From NCBI GenBank assembly GCA_963920705.1, contig OY987231.1:8673424-8737423 (forward strand): a stretch of DNA of 64,000 nucleotides, in the 5' to 3' direction. The translations under genes and the position numbers were made by a program. Shown in pieces: positions 14,088 through 26,671 of the stretch; position 1 is the first letter of the stretch, and every line of letters begins with the position of its first letter. The notes under the pieces are model-generated. The model had not been told where the DNA came from and did no database searches. It saw only the letters and a list, made by a program, of their open reading frames with translations. Origin of the DNA: Odiellus spinosus (lineage: Eukaryota; Arthropoda; Arachnida; Opiliones; Phalangiidae).

Positions 14088-15535
14088 GTATGTTAATATT
14101 TGCCATTTAAATTATTATAAAATTAACGTATATATGACAAACGTTCAATATGCCAAAAATAGGAGAACTTGGATTTGTAAGATTCCTGTGCATTGGAATA
14201 TTCGTCCTACCTCTAGCCATACACAGTCAAGCGAAATTCTTCACCAACAGGAAGATTCTAATTATGTTGCTGCTCAGAGGCATCTTCGATTCCTTCAGTA
14301 TCTATTTTCGGTTCGAAGCCATGCAAAGACTACCGTTAGCAGACGCCAACGTTCTTATTTTCAGCAGTCCCGTAGTTGTGGCGGTAATGGCCAGATTTAT
14401 TCTTAAAGGTTAGTTGACCACCTTAATTTCTTAAAATGGTTTTGGTTTCCGAGGAAGTTTAAGACAAAAATCGAGAAAGCAAAGCGCTTGGGCTATAGTT
14501 TTTAGCAACACCCCATAGAGGGAGGTGGGCGTCTAGGTAGTTGTAGTAGCAGCTGTAGTAGTAGTAAAAATGAAGTATCTCGCTTAACTTGAAAAACTGA
14601 ACTCTATAAATCGAGTCTAGTATGAGTAAGTCTCACATAAATTGCTAAAAAACCCAAAAAATGTTTAAATTCTTAAAATATCCTAAAAAATGGATAAATT
14701 CTATCTACAGAAACAAATTGTTCAAAGAAATTGACTGTTAATTATTTTTATTTAAATAATTTATTATTAATTTAGTTTAATAATAAAGTTACTTAATGCA
14801 TTAAATTTAAAAATTAATTTATTTGAACAATTTTTCGACTTAATCCCTATTTTTTAATATTTTTAATCATAATAAAGTCTTTGTGATAGGATACTTTAAA
14901 TCCTCAAATATAAATGGTTATTTATTTCAGAACGTTGCAGCTTCTACCTGGTCTTGTCCCTAATCCTAACCATGCTTGGCTTAATCCTAGTGGTTAAACT
15001 ACCATTGATAAATTCGGTGGGCGGTTCTCTGGAGTTTTCGAGCACTTTTCGTATATTAGGTGTTGTGTACGGATTAGCGTCGGTGTTTTTCAACGCCAGC
15101 ATGTTTGTCGTTGTACGAAAGATCAACAAGAACTTGCATCATACCGTCATATTGTTTCACCTCGGCTGGACAGCGTCCATACTTAGTTTAATAATTACGG
15201 CGGTTTTTGGAAGATTCAAGATACCGAATCCAGTTACCTACGAGCCGTGGTGGTTACTGCTTATGGGATTGTTTAGCCTAATCGGGCAGTTTATGTTAAC
15301 CATCGCCTTGCAATTCGAAAACGCCGGACCCGTGTCCATCGCCAGGGCCGGTTCCGACATAATATCCGCGTTCGCCTGGCAAGTGATTTTTTTCGCGGAA
15401 CAACCGGACGCTTACAGCATGTCCGGAGCGGCGATGATAATCCTGGGAGGCATCGTACTGAACTTGAGTAAATGGGCGGTATCCTTACCAGAAACGTCTT
15501 CAATCAAAAAAAACCTCAAGTGTTTAACTTTTTAA
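13817..15535 (+). CDS. SLC35G1: SLC35G1-like EamA-family membrane transporter (complete, 3 exons)
   Basis: A multi-pass protein of the drug/metabolite transporter superfamily, predicted at about ten membrane segments in an internal or plasma membrane. Exons 13817-14087, 14163-14408 and 14931-15535 join in phase 1 at both junctions, giving 1122 bp and 373 residues. The first 60 residues are polar and presumably cytosolic. The first membrane segment is FRGIILAITSGIFMSLTSVI. The first EamA repeat ends with LPLADANVLIFSSPVVVAV, the hallmark of this family, and the second with ENAGPVSIARAGSDIISAFA. The length fits SLC35G1 relatives. The transported substrate of SLC35G1 proteins is not securely known and is not inferred here. 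The ATG at 13817 is the first in frame. An ATTAAA at 15599 is a possible polyadenylation signal. Confidence 0.88.
14163..14408 (+). CDS. SLC35G1: Transporter exon 2: rest of the first EamA repeat
   Basis: The acceptor AAAAATAG is weak, with no good pyrimidine tract, so the exact start is the least certain junction. The phase and the resulting FPGELGFVRFL join fit the family. The donor is AAAG|GTTAGT. The 75-bp intron before it is very short. Confidence 0.78.
14931..15535 (+). CDS. SLC35G1: Transporter exon 3: second EamA repeat and carboxyl end
   Basis: The acceptor is TTATTTCAG. It begins ERCSFYLVLSLILTM and continues for 200 residues to a TAA stop at 15533-15535. It is richer in C and G at third positions than the surrounding noncoding DNA, as expected for a selected exon. 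Confidence 0.9.
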
Positions 15536-15598
15536 CCGCGCATATTGTGAAACCCACACCCTTCGAAGGAAGAAATGCAGTGTACATTTCTTTCTTCA

Positions 15599-15604
15599 AT
15601 TAAA
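15599..15604 (+). promoter_or_regulatory. Possible polyadenylation signal of the transporter
   Basis: ATTAAA lies 64 bp after the stop codon. The nearest AATAAA lies within the MITE at 15670 instead. Confidence 0.4.
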
Positions 15605-15669
15605 CTTTCAAAATATATACGTAACTACAATCGGAAGTAAATAGTCTGAAGAAGTATGTAAGCATCACC

Positions 15670-16109
15670 TTAAAAGGAGAATGCAACCTTATAACAAGTG
15701 ATTTTTTTACCTATTCCTTATCGTTTAAAAAGGCTTAACCACCAATAAAAAGTTTACAAAACAAATATTGAACTAGAAATAAATTTAAAACTAATTCGGA
15801 AAATAGGCTTAGCGGGATTCATGGAGATCCTGAATTCCTGTAAGGTCTATAACGATCAATGAGCAAAGGCCCGTCGTTCAAGCGAGATCTACACGAGATT
15901 TACAATCGCGATCTATTGCTCGCTAGACCTTATACGCGAGGAAATAAGGATCTCCATGAATCCCGCTAAGCCTATTTTCCGGGTAAGTTTTAAATTTATT
16001 TCTAGTTTTATATTTGTTCGTAATAGTTTTAACAAGTGGATTAGGCCTATTTAAACAATAAGCAATCTATAAAAAAATTACTTGTTGTTAGGTTGCATTC
16101 TCCCTTTAA
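15670..16109. mobile_element. Family A MITE, full copy
   Basis: 440 bp with both ends: TTAAAAGGAGAATGCAACC and GGTTGCATTCTCCCTTTAA. The long inverted core has arms GCTTAGCGGGATTCATGGAG and CTCCATGAATCCCGCTAAGC. A TTAA at each edge is compatible with TTAA target duplication. It lies 135 bp after the transporter stop. Confidence 0.88.
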
Positions 16110-16614
16110 ATTTGGAATTTCGATCGCTTTTTGCGGAAACCGTTGAATACACAAAATCGCTCCAGCCGGTTTCATGCTGTCTTTACCGTCAAGTGTCGCG
16201 AGCTATTTTTCATGTATTTATCCGCGGTTTCCCTCCACGAGAGAATCAAAATGGATGGGCTAGGATAACTACTTCCACTTATTTACTTCTGCTACCATGG
16301 ATTCTAATACTAGAAAATTTAAAGTTATATTACTACTTATATTTGGAAAATGTGGGTAATTTTCATATTTGTAAAATGTAAAGGTATAGACGAAATTAAG
16401 GAATTACTAGCAAAAACCCGGTGAAAAATCACGTATCAAATACAAAATTTTAAAGCTGAAAATTCAAGAATAGAAATTTTCCAGAACAAAAGTTAGGAAC
16501 GTACGTACGGACATTGTGAATTAATGTATAATGTTTTAATAATATTCGATAAATATTTTGTAATAATCAAAATAATGCAATATCATGGGATAATGAATTA
16601 AATTATTTATTTAA

Positions 16615-16745
16615 GTATGTTAATCATAATGAAGCTATGCTCTTCATAATGAAACTATGTTATTCATAATGAAACCATGTTATTCATTCCTTTAAACTTA
16701 ATGAAAAACTGATGTCAATCATAACGAAAAACTATGTTAATTATA
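16615..16745. repeat. Short 21-bp tandem repeat, about 5 degenerate units
   Basis: The unit is near TGTTATTCATAATGAAACTA. The preceding 16110-16614, including an open frame to 16381 that starts inside the MITE, shows nothing else. Confidence 0.7.
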
Positions 16746-18357
16746 ATTGTGTTTGATCTAATATGAGCGTACTCATTACTAAATAGGTAAAATCCTAATT
16801 TAAAGGGGGTTTTTACGTAAATGGGAATTTATATTATTAAACTACAATTATGAGCTTCTTGATCATTACGATCACTACGACTTGAACCAATAACAGTAAC
16901 ACATTTTTACAAAATTATTCTACCAACCAAAATCTTACTGAAAAATGTCACTATAACCATATGTCCAATAAAAGGGATACCGTTAATTCGGTGATGGCAA
17001 ATTCGTCGTGAATTACCGCGAATTCATCGTAACGTACCGGAAATTCATCGTGAATAATGCATCCTGAATTCTGAATATTATTGCACACGAATCAAATCGA
17101 GAGAACCAGGCCTTCGATACATTGCTGCCGAAAGTTATGTTCCCATCTACCCTTCTATAACTAAAAGATATAGCTGTATAAGTTTACGCGTCTCGTGTAA
17201 GACGTAATTGGTCCAAGAAAAGACGTTAAGAAACAAGCCCTCTTCGTTACGAAAAATGCCTCTTAAGTAAGTACATTTACTTCTTTAATTTCGTCTATTA
17301 CTGGAAAACGCGGGAACGTACATAATATAAAACATTATTTCGGTATAAGATTGGTTCCAGGGCGGTGATAAAACTCGACCAAAATGTCACATCCGACGAG
17401 TCCCAACCAGTGAAAGCGAAGAAAAAATAATCTTCATTTACACCCGCCTGTTTTCCTAACACGTTCTGGGCCGTTAGATAAGGTATTAACGCCCGGTGTT
17501 ACTGTATATAATATAGTTCCATATATTCCCCACTTGGAAACCCGCGTTAGAAGGGCTAAAAACCCTCGTATAACCCCGCTTTTCAACGCGAAAGCCGCGG
17601 AATTGGGGGGAGGCCGTAAAAAATAATCATCTTTTCGTATAGCTTCGTGTATAGTCTGATCATTAAAACCTATGAGTTAGTGTTTACGCGTTCCGGGGCA
17701 CCCCAACCGCGTTACCCGCTCGCTATAGTTACGGTGGTCTCCGGAAAATGTCTTTAAAGACCCTGGATTCTATTAGGCGAAGCTTCGGAGACCGGGAGCC
17801 GCCGGAGAGAGACCCGCTCGGGTCACGATGGGAGGACTCTCGTCGCTACTCACCCCTCTCACGGGGAAAACTATTCCCCGGGATCCTGGACGGTGTTGAA
17901 GAAAGGTAATTATTGTCTAAGCTCTCTCGGGTTCAGCGAGGGGAAAAACTCCGTAGAGAATTCAAAATCTCTCTTTCGTTTCCAGCGGGACAGCTAGGGG
18001 GCTACGTGGTGGTATATATTGGATAGATCTAGTAATTCAACTTACTGCCGGTTTTTCACCGTATTACCCTGCAGCTTCAAAGTTTGACACCCTTCCTCGT
18101 TCAACGACAAGGGATTATACGAAAAATTTGATTGTTAAAATATATGCCTTTGTTATAATAATGGAAATTTATTGTTATTTGAAGATAGAAATTGGCCACG
18201 CGAAGATGTGAATATTTATATCACGGAGGATGGATACAAAGGGATAGTTAGATGTGTAAAAAGTGGTGAAATGGAAGCGGCAAAATGGTACGATGCATAA
18301 AGAGATATGTCCTATCGATATATATATTACTTTAATTTGACTAAGATATTCATCTTG
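16746..18357. other. Intergenic stretch, partly GC-rich
   Basis: Bases 16985-17060 hold three or four loose repeats of AAATTCRTCGTGAAT. Bases 17690-17900 are GC-rich and rich in CpG; I looked for exons and found no convincing frame. Otherwise unassigned. Confidence 0.4.
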
Positions 18358-18975
18358 AAGCTGGCAACCAAAGAGATTCGTCTCGAAATTGGCAAAAAAA
18401 AAAAAAAAAAAAAAAAAAGAGATTTGTCTCGAAGTTGCCAGCCAAAGAGATAAGTCTCGAAGTTGCCAACCAAAGAGATACGTCTCGAAGCTGCCAACCA
18501 AAAGGAGATACGTCTCAAAGTTGACAACCAAAGAGATACATCTCGAAGTTGGCAACCAAAGAGATTCGTCTCGAGGTTGCCAACCAAAGAGATACGTCTC
18601 GAAGTTGCCAACCAAAGAGTTAGGTCTCGTAGCTGCCAACCAAAAGGAGATACGTCTCAAAGTTGACAACCAAAGAGATACATCTCGAAGTTGGCAACCA
18701 AAGAGATACATCTCGAAGTTGGCAACCAAAGAGATACATCTCGAAGTTGACAACCAAAGAGATACATCTCGAAGTTGGCAACCAAAGAGATACATCTCGA
18801 AGTTGACAACCAAAGAGATACATCTCGAAGTTGACAACCAAAGAGATACATCTCGAAGTTGACAACCAAAGAGATACATCTCGAAGTTGGCAACCAAAGA
18901 GATTCGTCTCGAGGTTGGCAACCAAAGAGATTCGTCTCGAGGTTGGCAACCAAAAAGAGATACGTCTCGAAATGA
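18358..18975. repeat. 28-bp minisatellite, about 22 units
   Basis: The unit CAACCAAAGAGATACATCTC plus GAAGTTGG repeats at exactly 28 bp (for example at 18723 and 18751). Because 28 is not a multiple of three and stops are rare, up to 248 codons are open on the minus strand and 157 on the plus. These are not genes. GAGATACATCTC within each unit is nearly self-complementary. Confidence 0.95.
18394..18418. repeat. A(25) tract inside the 28-bp array
   Basis: Uninterrupted run of 25 adenines. Confidence 0.95.
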
Positions 18976-19670
18976 CCAATGTGAAATTCAGGATCCGATT
19001 ACTCGGATTGAAATTGGAGGAAGAGCTTTGATAATTCCCATCTTCTTCAGCGCCAAAACAGCAAATCTAAGAGGAGATTATAGAGCTACAACAGCGCCAT
19101 TATGGCGAGGTGGATGGTAACACCTAGTAAATACAGCGGGGATATTATCCGAAGCTCATGATTATGTCGCAACCGGAGTAAGCGGACCCTCGTAAAATCC
19201 TTTTTCCTCCTCCAGTGCCAAACCTACTCATTCTTATTGGCTTACGACGTTCATGTGGAAATGTATAAATCCACCCACTTTTGGGAGATTAAAATTTTAG
19301 GTGAATCAAGAGGTTCTGAAATATTTTTGGCGGGAAAGCGATTATTGGAGGGTCATTTGCGTTTACTCTCCCATCTCGGGTTAATTAGATGAACAATGCG
19401 GTCTACCACAAAGCATTGGTCCTACGTACTTCGTATAAATCTCATGCGCTTCCGACATCATTAATATGTCAGAGGGGGATCGAATAAAGGCACAGGGGTC
19501 GGGGGTGTGGGGGCAGCGAGGTAATGACCGGACTCAGGAGCGACCTTAACGAAATAAAGGCGGACAAAATGAATGGCTAATAAGCACGAAAACGAGCCGC
19601 TTATCCGATTTCGGTCTTCTCTCTCCCATAGCTTCGTTTCCTCTCTCTCTCCGTTATCAAAGGCCCTATA

Positions 19671-19709
<39 letters not shown>

Positions 19710-20130
19710 GGCCTAAAGTCTAAATCAGTTTCTATCTTCAATAAGTAGGAAGCTATGACGTAGCGATTAGTACAATAATAATTTCAGCGGGATAAACTAT
19801 CTAGTCGCTGAACACTCAACGTGAGTTTGACATAAATTCTCGTGACTAGTAGCTGTTGGCTGGTCGCCCGCCGTTGGTCACTAATCGTCCAGGGACGAAC
19901 GCTAAAACTGACCAAGGGCACGTGATGACGTTTTATCGCATTCCATCTGACTCACGCCGAGAGCTAGTTTTATCTCTCAATTTATAAGCCACCCAATTCC
20001 CTTTATTACCGTATACTGAATAAGATCATAGGATAAATTTACCAATTTAAAAGTAAAACGGTATAACCCGATGTCGAAAGTTTTTCAGTTTTACTGTTAA
20101 TTTTGATAAAGGAATTTAAAACAAACGATT
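18976..20130. other. Intergenic stretch
   Basis: Holds (TA)n at 19673-19706. No exon was recognised, including in the GC-richer 19480-19640. Confidence 0.45.
19673..19706. repeat. (TA)17 microsatellite
   Basis: Uninterrupted alternating TA. Confidence 0.95.
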
Positions 20131-20384
20131 AAAGGGATACTAAACTCAGATATAACAAGTTATTTTTAATCGATTTGATCATTTAAAATATAGACAAAAG
20201 TTAAATATAAACAAAAGTCCATCACTTTATTCCATAAAAGTAAACAACGCCTCGTTGCTTATCAGCAAAGGTCCCAGGTAAATGTATCGGCGGATTTTGA
20301 TTCGACACACTCTAACGGCCACAGTAGCCGTGAAAATAGTGAACCAGGGCGTTGTTTACTTCTATGGAATAAAAAGATAGACTT
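20131..20384. mobile_element. Family J end fragment followed by a family E foldback
   Basis: 20131-20205 starts TTAAAGGGATACTAAACTCA and resembles, inverted, the ends at 37220-37270 and 51657-51703. 20221-20384 is family E: ATCACTTTATTCCATAAAAG and GTTGTTTACTTCTATGGAAT are inverted ends. Confidence 0.6.
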
Positions 20385-20459
20385 TTGGTATAAATCGTAT
20401 CAAAAGTCTCGTGGTAATTTTCAGTTAATTATTAATTTTACGAATTATGGCGCGTTTTC

Positions 20460-20580
20460 AATTAAAGGTTATACGGGCAAAAGGTACTTTCGTCGTAAAA
20501 GTCGATAGTTATAACGAAAAAGATACTTTTTTGGCCAAATAATCATGATTGAAAATGGGCCTTTAGACTCTCTAAGCCTA
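20460..20580. mobile_element. Family K fragment
   Basis: AGTTATAACGAAAAAGATAC and TTTTTTGGCCAAATAATCATGATTG resemble, in segments, the copy at 54240-54300. Confidence 0.45.
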
Positions 20581-22080
20581 AAAGTGACGATAATGAAATA
20601 GATCGTATAGAAATGTAGCGTGAACCAATTTAACTTTAACAAACATTTCATTCGGTTCACGGAATGCCATTTCATACAAGAACGCACTCTCTGATTGACA
20701 TCATCAACTGAACCCTGTCGGTGGCGTCTTATTTTCCAAATCATAGTGATAACTGGTAAGTGAGTCAGACAATATACGTTTTACTATTATGTTTAAAGGA
20801 ATTTCACATTAAAATCCAAAATTCTCGCGATTAAAGCCTATTACAAAATGAATTTTTAAAATAATTTATAGAATTGCCTTCCAAAAAGACAAAAAAACAC
20901 GTCATTAATCTTCACCAAAGCTTAACGTACATTTTCCTATTAGGAAACTAATAGTTAAGCGGGAGCCTTCAATCCAGACCCCCTCAACTGCACCTATAAT
21001 TCTAATAACGTGAAAGGAAAATTGTCACAAAGCCTTTTGTTTTACGATCGTGTTCGACCAAATTCCGTGTTAGGGTACAATCTAGGGGGAGAGAGATTCG
21101 GGCACAATTGGATTTGAGAGAGCGTTTGACATTTTATTGACTTCCCGGAAAACCGGCTAATTGTATTAGGACCCCCGTAATGGTGGCCGAAGCGCGAGGT
21201 TTCGTGTTACTCTCGCTAGAATTATTCTTCATCAAAACGTACCGTTTCCCCCACCCTTCCCCAACAACCAATCCTTCTCTTTGCCCACGCACCGCCCTAA
21301 ATTTGAACAGCGTTATTATTATTAGCAATATTTTCGAAAGATTTCCCTGAGCCCCGGTCGACTCTTACAATTCTATTTTCGCTAGTATAGAGTGCCCTTA
21401 CCCCATGCAAGGCCGGCTTTGCAAAATTGGCAGTTGAAAAATGGGCCCCTTTAATAATTTCTCATTTTGCAATAATGTCCTCTCTTAGAATAAATGACGT
21501 TTCCCGAGAGCTGTAAGCGATTTTAATTTACGGCCATCATTTGTTTACTCTCTGTAAAGGGTTATGAGCTCGATGTTTAGGTTTAAACTTTAAATTGCGT
21601 GTCACGGTTTTTACACGAGTTCCAAGTAGAACTTTTAAAATGTGCATTTATCAGTAATTGTATTTAGAGGTTTTCAGCATGAAGCGGATTGCGTAGGTTT
21701 TTTTCCCCCTACATCGTTGGGCCTCTATACTCTCGTCGCTTCGGTTAGAAACTAGGTCAAAATATTTTCTTACTTTCTCGTGCGCTATAGACAGCTCAAT
21801 GACGATAGTTAAACATTTACCACGTTTTGACGATCAAGGATTAAAGGCACCTTATTTTTACATCTAAATAATATACAAATTAATCTTTAGAGGAATATAT
21901 GAATTTATTGGGCGTTTCCTTTAATTTAATCCTTGTACCGATTTTCATTTACCCCCTTCCCCACTTTAAATGAGTTTTGGATAAGTGTGTGATTAAGTTT
22001 CACATTAATTAGACCTATATTGTAAAAATCTACTACCACGTAGTTGTGTATAACGTGAATTCACTAATCAACACGGAGGA
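20581..22080. other. Intergenic stretch
   Basis: No exon, RNA or repeat recognised. The minus frames at 20469-20744 and 21134-21328 have no recognisable features. Confidence 0.45.
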
Positions 22081-22099
22081 ATATTATACTTTAGGAAAA

Positions 22100-22650
22100 A
22101 TGTTGACCAATATATTGGCAAAATGTTGGATACATGTTGGGAAAATGTTGGGAATATTATTGGCAAAATGTTGGGAAAAATACTGGCAAAATGTTGGAAA
22201 AAATATTGGCAAAAATATTAGTAAAATGATGGGAAATATACTGGACAAATATTGGGAAAATATTGACACAAAATTGCAAAACTTGGAAAATGTTTGAAAA
22301 TATTGGAAAAATGTTCGAAAAGTGTCCGAAAACGTTTGTAACGTGTTGGAAAATGTAATAAATAGGTTAGAAAATGTAATAAATATGTTGGAAAATGTAA
22401 TAAATATGTTGGAAAATGTAATAAATATGTTGGAAAATGTAATAAATATGTTGGAAAATGTAATAAATATGTTGGAAAATGTAATAAATATGTTGGAAAA
22501 TGTAATAAATATGTTGGAAAATGTAATAAATATGTTGGAAAATGTAATAAATATGTTGGAAAATGCAATAAATATGTTGGAAAATGTAATAAATATGTTG
22601 GAAAATGTAATAAATATGTTGGAAAATGTTAGAGAAGTGATGGAAAATGT
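22100..22650. repeat. 21-bp minisatellite with degenerate flank
   Basis: From about 22340 to 22640 the unit TTGGAAAATGTAATAAATATG repeats about 14 times almost perfectly. 22100-22340 holds looser TTGGGAAAATG-type units. Since 21 is a multiple of three, one frame reads the heptad LENVINM over and over (112 codons) and the opposite strand reads LLHFPTY. Both are treated as repeat artefacts. Confidence 0.93.
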
Positions 22651-23579
22651 TTCAAAATGATTGAAAAAAAAAGTCTGTTGAATAAATGAAGAAAAATGAT
22701 ATATTAAAGAAAAATTTGGAAAATGTAAAATTTTAGAAATTTTACAGCAAAATTGAGTTTGCGAATTATAATTATTGTCATTGGCTATGGGTTAAAACAT
22801 TGTTTTTATCTTGAGAGGTGGTATGTATATTTTAGATACACTTTAGATTTTGAATTAGATCAGGAATTAAATTCCAGATTAGATGAATTTGCGTAAAAAT
22901 GGTAGGCAACTAAACCTTTAATTTCGAAGCTACGATAAAGCTTCAGTCATTTGACTAAAGGAACGACTAATGAATTTAAAAACATAATTATTTCCTTTCC
23001 CAAAATATTTTAAAATTATATCGGTGAATTGTACGAGTAACGCGATGTAAATTGAGTATTAAATTCGCCCAGAAATGTTCTTGGTAAATTTCAATAAAAT
23101 ATAAGCATTAGAAAAATAAATTCATATCTTTGTTTAATCTTTAAACAAGATTAAATTATATTATCGATCATATTCACGAGACAGTAAATATATGGTTAAA
23201 TATAAATATTGATTTCAAAATTCACCAAGAAATATTCTTATCTAAATTTCGAGTAAATAAATACTTGAAAAGTTATTTCGTATTCACCAAAGTTTAAACG
23301 ACATTAAATTATATCAGAAGTAAAAATATTTCTAAGTTAGTATTAGAAACTTGATTAAAGTTTGCTACACGATTTTTTTCCACTCAGATAAATGTATCGC
23401 TATCTTAATTATCCTTAAACTGAGGCTCTCACGGATTTTTAATGAACATCGAATTTAAATTGAGCCGAAAGTTGAGTGAAGAATAAGTTCCTTTATCTTA
23501 ATGGTACCATTTTCATTGCTGTTTCTGAACGCAGCATGTGAACTAATAAACACTATTAATTTACGTGCGTACATCCGTA
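22651..23579. other. AT-rich spacer
   Basis: Nothing recognised. Confidence 0.5.
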
Positions 23580-23584
23580 ACTTT

Positions 23585-23800
23585 TCCCAGAATGTTCTAG
23601 AAGGTTCCAGAAAAGTCTGGAGAGGTCTAGAAAATTCTGGAAAGTGCTTGGAAGTTCTAGAAAGGTCTGGAAAGTTCTGAAAAATTCTAGAAAAGTCTAG
23701 AAAATTCTGGAAAGTTCTGGAAAGTTCTAGAAAATTCTAGAAAATTCTAAAAAAGTCTAGAAAAGTCTAGAAAAGTTTAGAAAAGTCTAGAAAATTCATA
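23585..23800. repeat. 10-bp-type tandem repeat (TCTAGAAAAG/TTCTGGAAAG)
   Basis: About 20 units of roughly 10 bp alternate TTCTGGAAAG, TTCTAGAAAA and GTCTAGAAAA forms. Confidence 0.85.
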
Positions 23801-25454
23801 AAAAATCAAGAAAACTACCGTGATATTTCACGGTTTTTTCTAGTTTAACTCTAAAATACGCGATATTTCTTACAAACCTCTATTTTGGTTTATATCCCCG
23901 CCAATACAAAGACGAACTTTAAATTGGCCGCAACAATAAAATCCATTTCAATCTGAAGTTTATAAAATTCACATTGTCACACTTCACCAATCATAATCTT
24001 CTGATATAATGTCATTGGAAATGAACGAGAATGTATTCAAAAACAATTTACCATTAGAATATTATCATTTATAACACTCAAAACATTTGGAAACAGATGG
24101 GGTCGTCGCTGGAAATCGAAATTAACTGACAACACACAATATACACTCCAAACTCCCCCTTTTTTGTATAGTTAGCGACTATACACATTGAAACCATTGC
24201 CCAAAGATCGAGTGTTATTTGGTAACCACGCCCGCGCAGTTGTCACGCGAGATTGACCCTCTTGGGGTCGTGACAAAATGGACGAAAGAGAGGGGGAGGG
24301 GTATATCCCGCAGAAGCCATAAAACTCGGGATCGAGACGTGCCCGTCCGGATAAATAGCCGTTGTATAGCTAGGCCGCCAGCACGCTGAATCGCGTTTAT
24401 CGGGCTAATTTATACACTTCGGGGGGTTACGATTTGATTAAGACACGAGTTCTCTTTTCCTAGTCGGGAGCCAAAACCTTTCCTGGACATAGTTAACACG
24501 ACACAACCGTGATCGTTGAGTCATGATCGATAGATTGCTCCGTTTATATCTAGTTTCCGGGATTACTAGACTAATCAACCAATTTTCTGATTAACTTTCA
24601 CGGAAATAGATTAAGTTAATATGTTTTAACTCTTCGCTATCATTAATCACTAATATTAGTAGAAAATAGACATTCCGTTCATTAATTTCAAATAATAAAA
24701 TTGACATGAGCCACTCAAAAAGGATGTCTCGTTACTGAATACTTCTCCGGAAAGTGAACCATATACTTCTGAGGAAAAAGTAACTATATACTTCTCCGGA
24801 AATAGGTACGATTTTTTTAAATTATAATAATTAAAAATGCTTAATTAAATAATAAAATTAAGAATACTGACAATTGTTTTCCTGCTTCCTTTGTTATTTG
24901 AATGACTTGCAAAGTTTCAACATGCAGTATCATCAAATTTGAGTTTCCAAAACTTTTCACATTAATGGGACATTCTTATAGGCATTCGGCGTTGCAAATT
25001 TTAACGACCGAACTAGGATTAAACCCTTTATATTTACGGTCGTAACAACAAAAACTATATAACCTAGAGCACTATAGAAGAGCACTAAGCCACGTACGAA
25101 TACGAGTCATAAAATTTTAACCGTTCACGGTATATTAATTTCTCATCGCGAAGCTATAATCATTTCGGTAATCCGTATTTGAAAACTAACTGCTCCTGAG
25201 CAACTCCAATATCAGTTATAGAAAACCTAAGGAAGTTTTTTTAATACAACCTTACAAATCCAAGCGTGCGGGCTAAGGAAATTGAAGGAATTTGGTTTTC
25301 GGCTTTTTTTTTATACATTTTCAATTTTGAGTCGCTTTTTTTTGGAGCGATAATCTTAAATACAGTCAGTAGAATAAATCTATATGAGGTTTCTTCATAA
25401 TTACGACTAATCGTTAGCAATTTCTCCCCGGGAAAATCGTAAAGTCTTTAGATT
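23801..25454. other. Intergenic stretch
   Basis: A small repeat of ACTTCTCCGGAAA-like words lies at about 24740-24805. 24170-24500 is GC-richer without a recognisable exon. Confidence 0.4.
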
Positions 25455-25988
25455 TTAAAGTGAGGCTGTCACGACTTTTTCATAAACTACAAATGGAAAT
25501 TGAGTAGCATTTTCGGAAAGATCGTTGACAAACGACTCAAAATATATATAAACATATGTCATGAAAAAAAAAAAAAAAAAAAAAATACCGCGACAGTAAA
25601 AAACATATTTTACAATCGCCATTTTTTAAAATAAAAATTACTCGTAATACTACGTCATCACTATATGGTCGCCTAGGCTATTGTAGAACCGATTGTTGGT
25701 TCTCGCTCGTTCTTGTATCAGTGATAAGGTCGCTTTCGCGTGGTCTTTTTCATAAAAATACTTAATCTAGATCAAGTCCTACCTTCCGTATGAAAATTAT
25801 CGTTAATTACGTTCCAGAAATAAACTACGTCATATTTCGGAAAAAATGATCTATATTATTTTGTTATTTTGATTTTCAAGTTTCTTAAGAACGCGTCCAC
25901 CCAGAGGTATAAAATTTTGAATAAGGCGTTTTAATAGTACCATAAAACTAAATATATAATCCATAGGAATTGGTGACAGCCTCACTTT
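25455..25988. mobile_element. Family B MITE, full copy
   Basis: 534 bp bounded by TTAAAGTGAGGCTGTCAC and GTGACAGCCTCACTTTAA, an 18-bp perfect terminal inverted repeat including the TTAA edges. It includes an A(22) run at 25564-25585. This is the best reference copy of the family in the window. Confidence 0.9.
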
Positions 25989-26303
25989 AAATTACGATTC
26001 AATCGCGAAGATATAACAGTTAAGGGAAAGTAATGGGTAACAAACATTGGTTTCTAACGACATCGTAAAACCTGCCAGCGTCTTCCAAATACACTCATCA
26101 TATATTGTAGAGATACTTCCCGTCTTTTTAATTGCTTTTTCTCATACACATAGTTCAGTAATATTTGAATATTCGGCTAAAATGACCCGCTGGAATAGAA
26201 AGAGTTAGATTTTCGACCAGATATATATAGTCTCATCGTAAAGATTGCAATCGTTTATTTTTCAAACCCATTTAAATTTCATCAAAAATGTATATTTAAA
26301 GTA

Positions 26304-26671
26304 GACTCGATTCGGACCTTGTTAAATTGATCTCGTACCAAGCTAGCGAATTTAATCATAAGAAATTTAAGAAACTACCCGAGGCTGTTTTTACATAACG
26401 CGTGAAGTCGGTTTTACTTTTCATTTCAACGTGCATTTTAATTTTCTTTGTCCACTTTTTGTTGAATTAAGGTTATATCACTTGGTCTATTATGCTTGAA
26501 TTTTGTTGGAATTTTCCAATTTGGATCAGTTTTTGTTTAAATTAGAAGGTTTTTTCCTCATTGGGAAAGCCTATACGGGTAAATTTTTACAATTTCTTGC
26601 GATTAAATTTACGAGTTTAGCTTCTATAAAGTTTGTTGCTATAAATATTTTTACGATCCGAATTGAGTCTG
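26304..26671. mobile_element. Family G copy with a replaced right arm
   Basis: GACTCGATTCGGACCTTGTT at the left and GATCCGAATTGAGTC at the right. Where other copies have the GACGAGATCAATTTGACAAG arm, this one has a 41-bp segment (26617-26657) found again at 27616-27656. Confidence 0.65.
26617..26657. repeat. 41-bp exact direct repeat, unit 1
   Basis: It begins TTAGCTTCTATAAAGTTTG and ends TTTTTACGAT. It is identical base for base to 27616-27656. Confidence 0.9.

Noticed and set aside
14944..15129. Minus-strand frames inside the transporter's last exon (also 15291-15503)
   Set aside because: Shadows of the plus-strand coding exon.
17690..17900. GC-rich block as a coding exon or promoter island
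   Set aside because: An ATGGGAGGACTCTCG frame stops quickly, and no domain or splice pattern could be recognised.
18175..18921. 248-codon frame, the longest in the window
   Set aside because: It is the 28-bp minisatellite read through; the same words repeat in several frames and on both strands.
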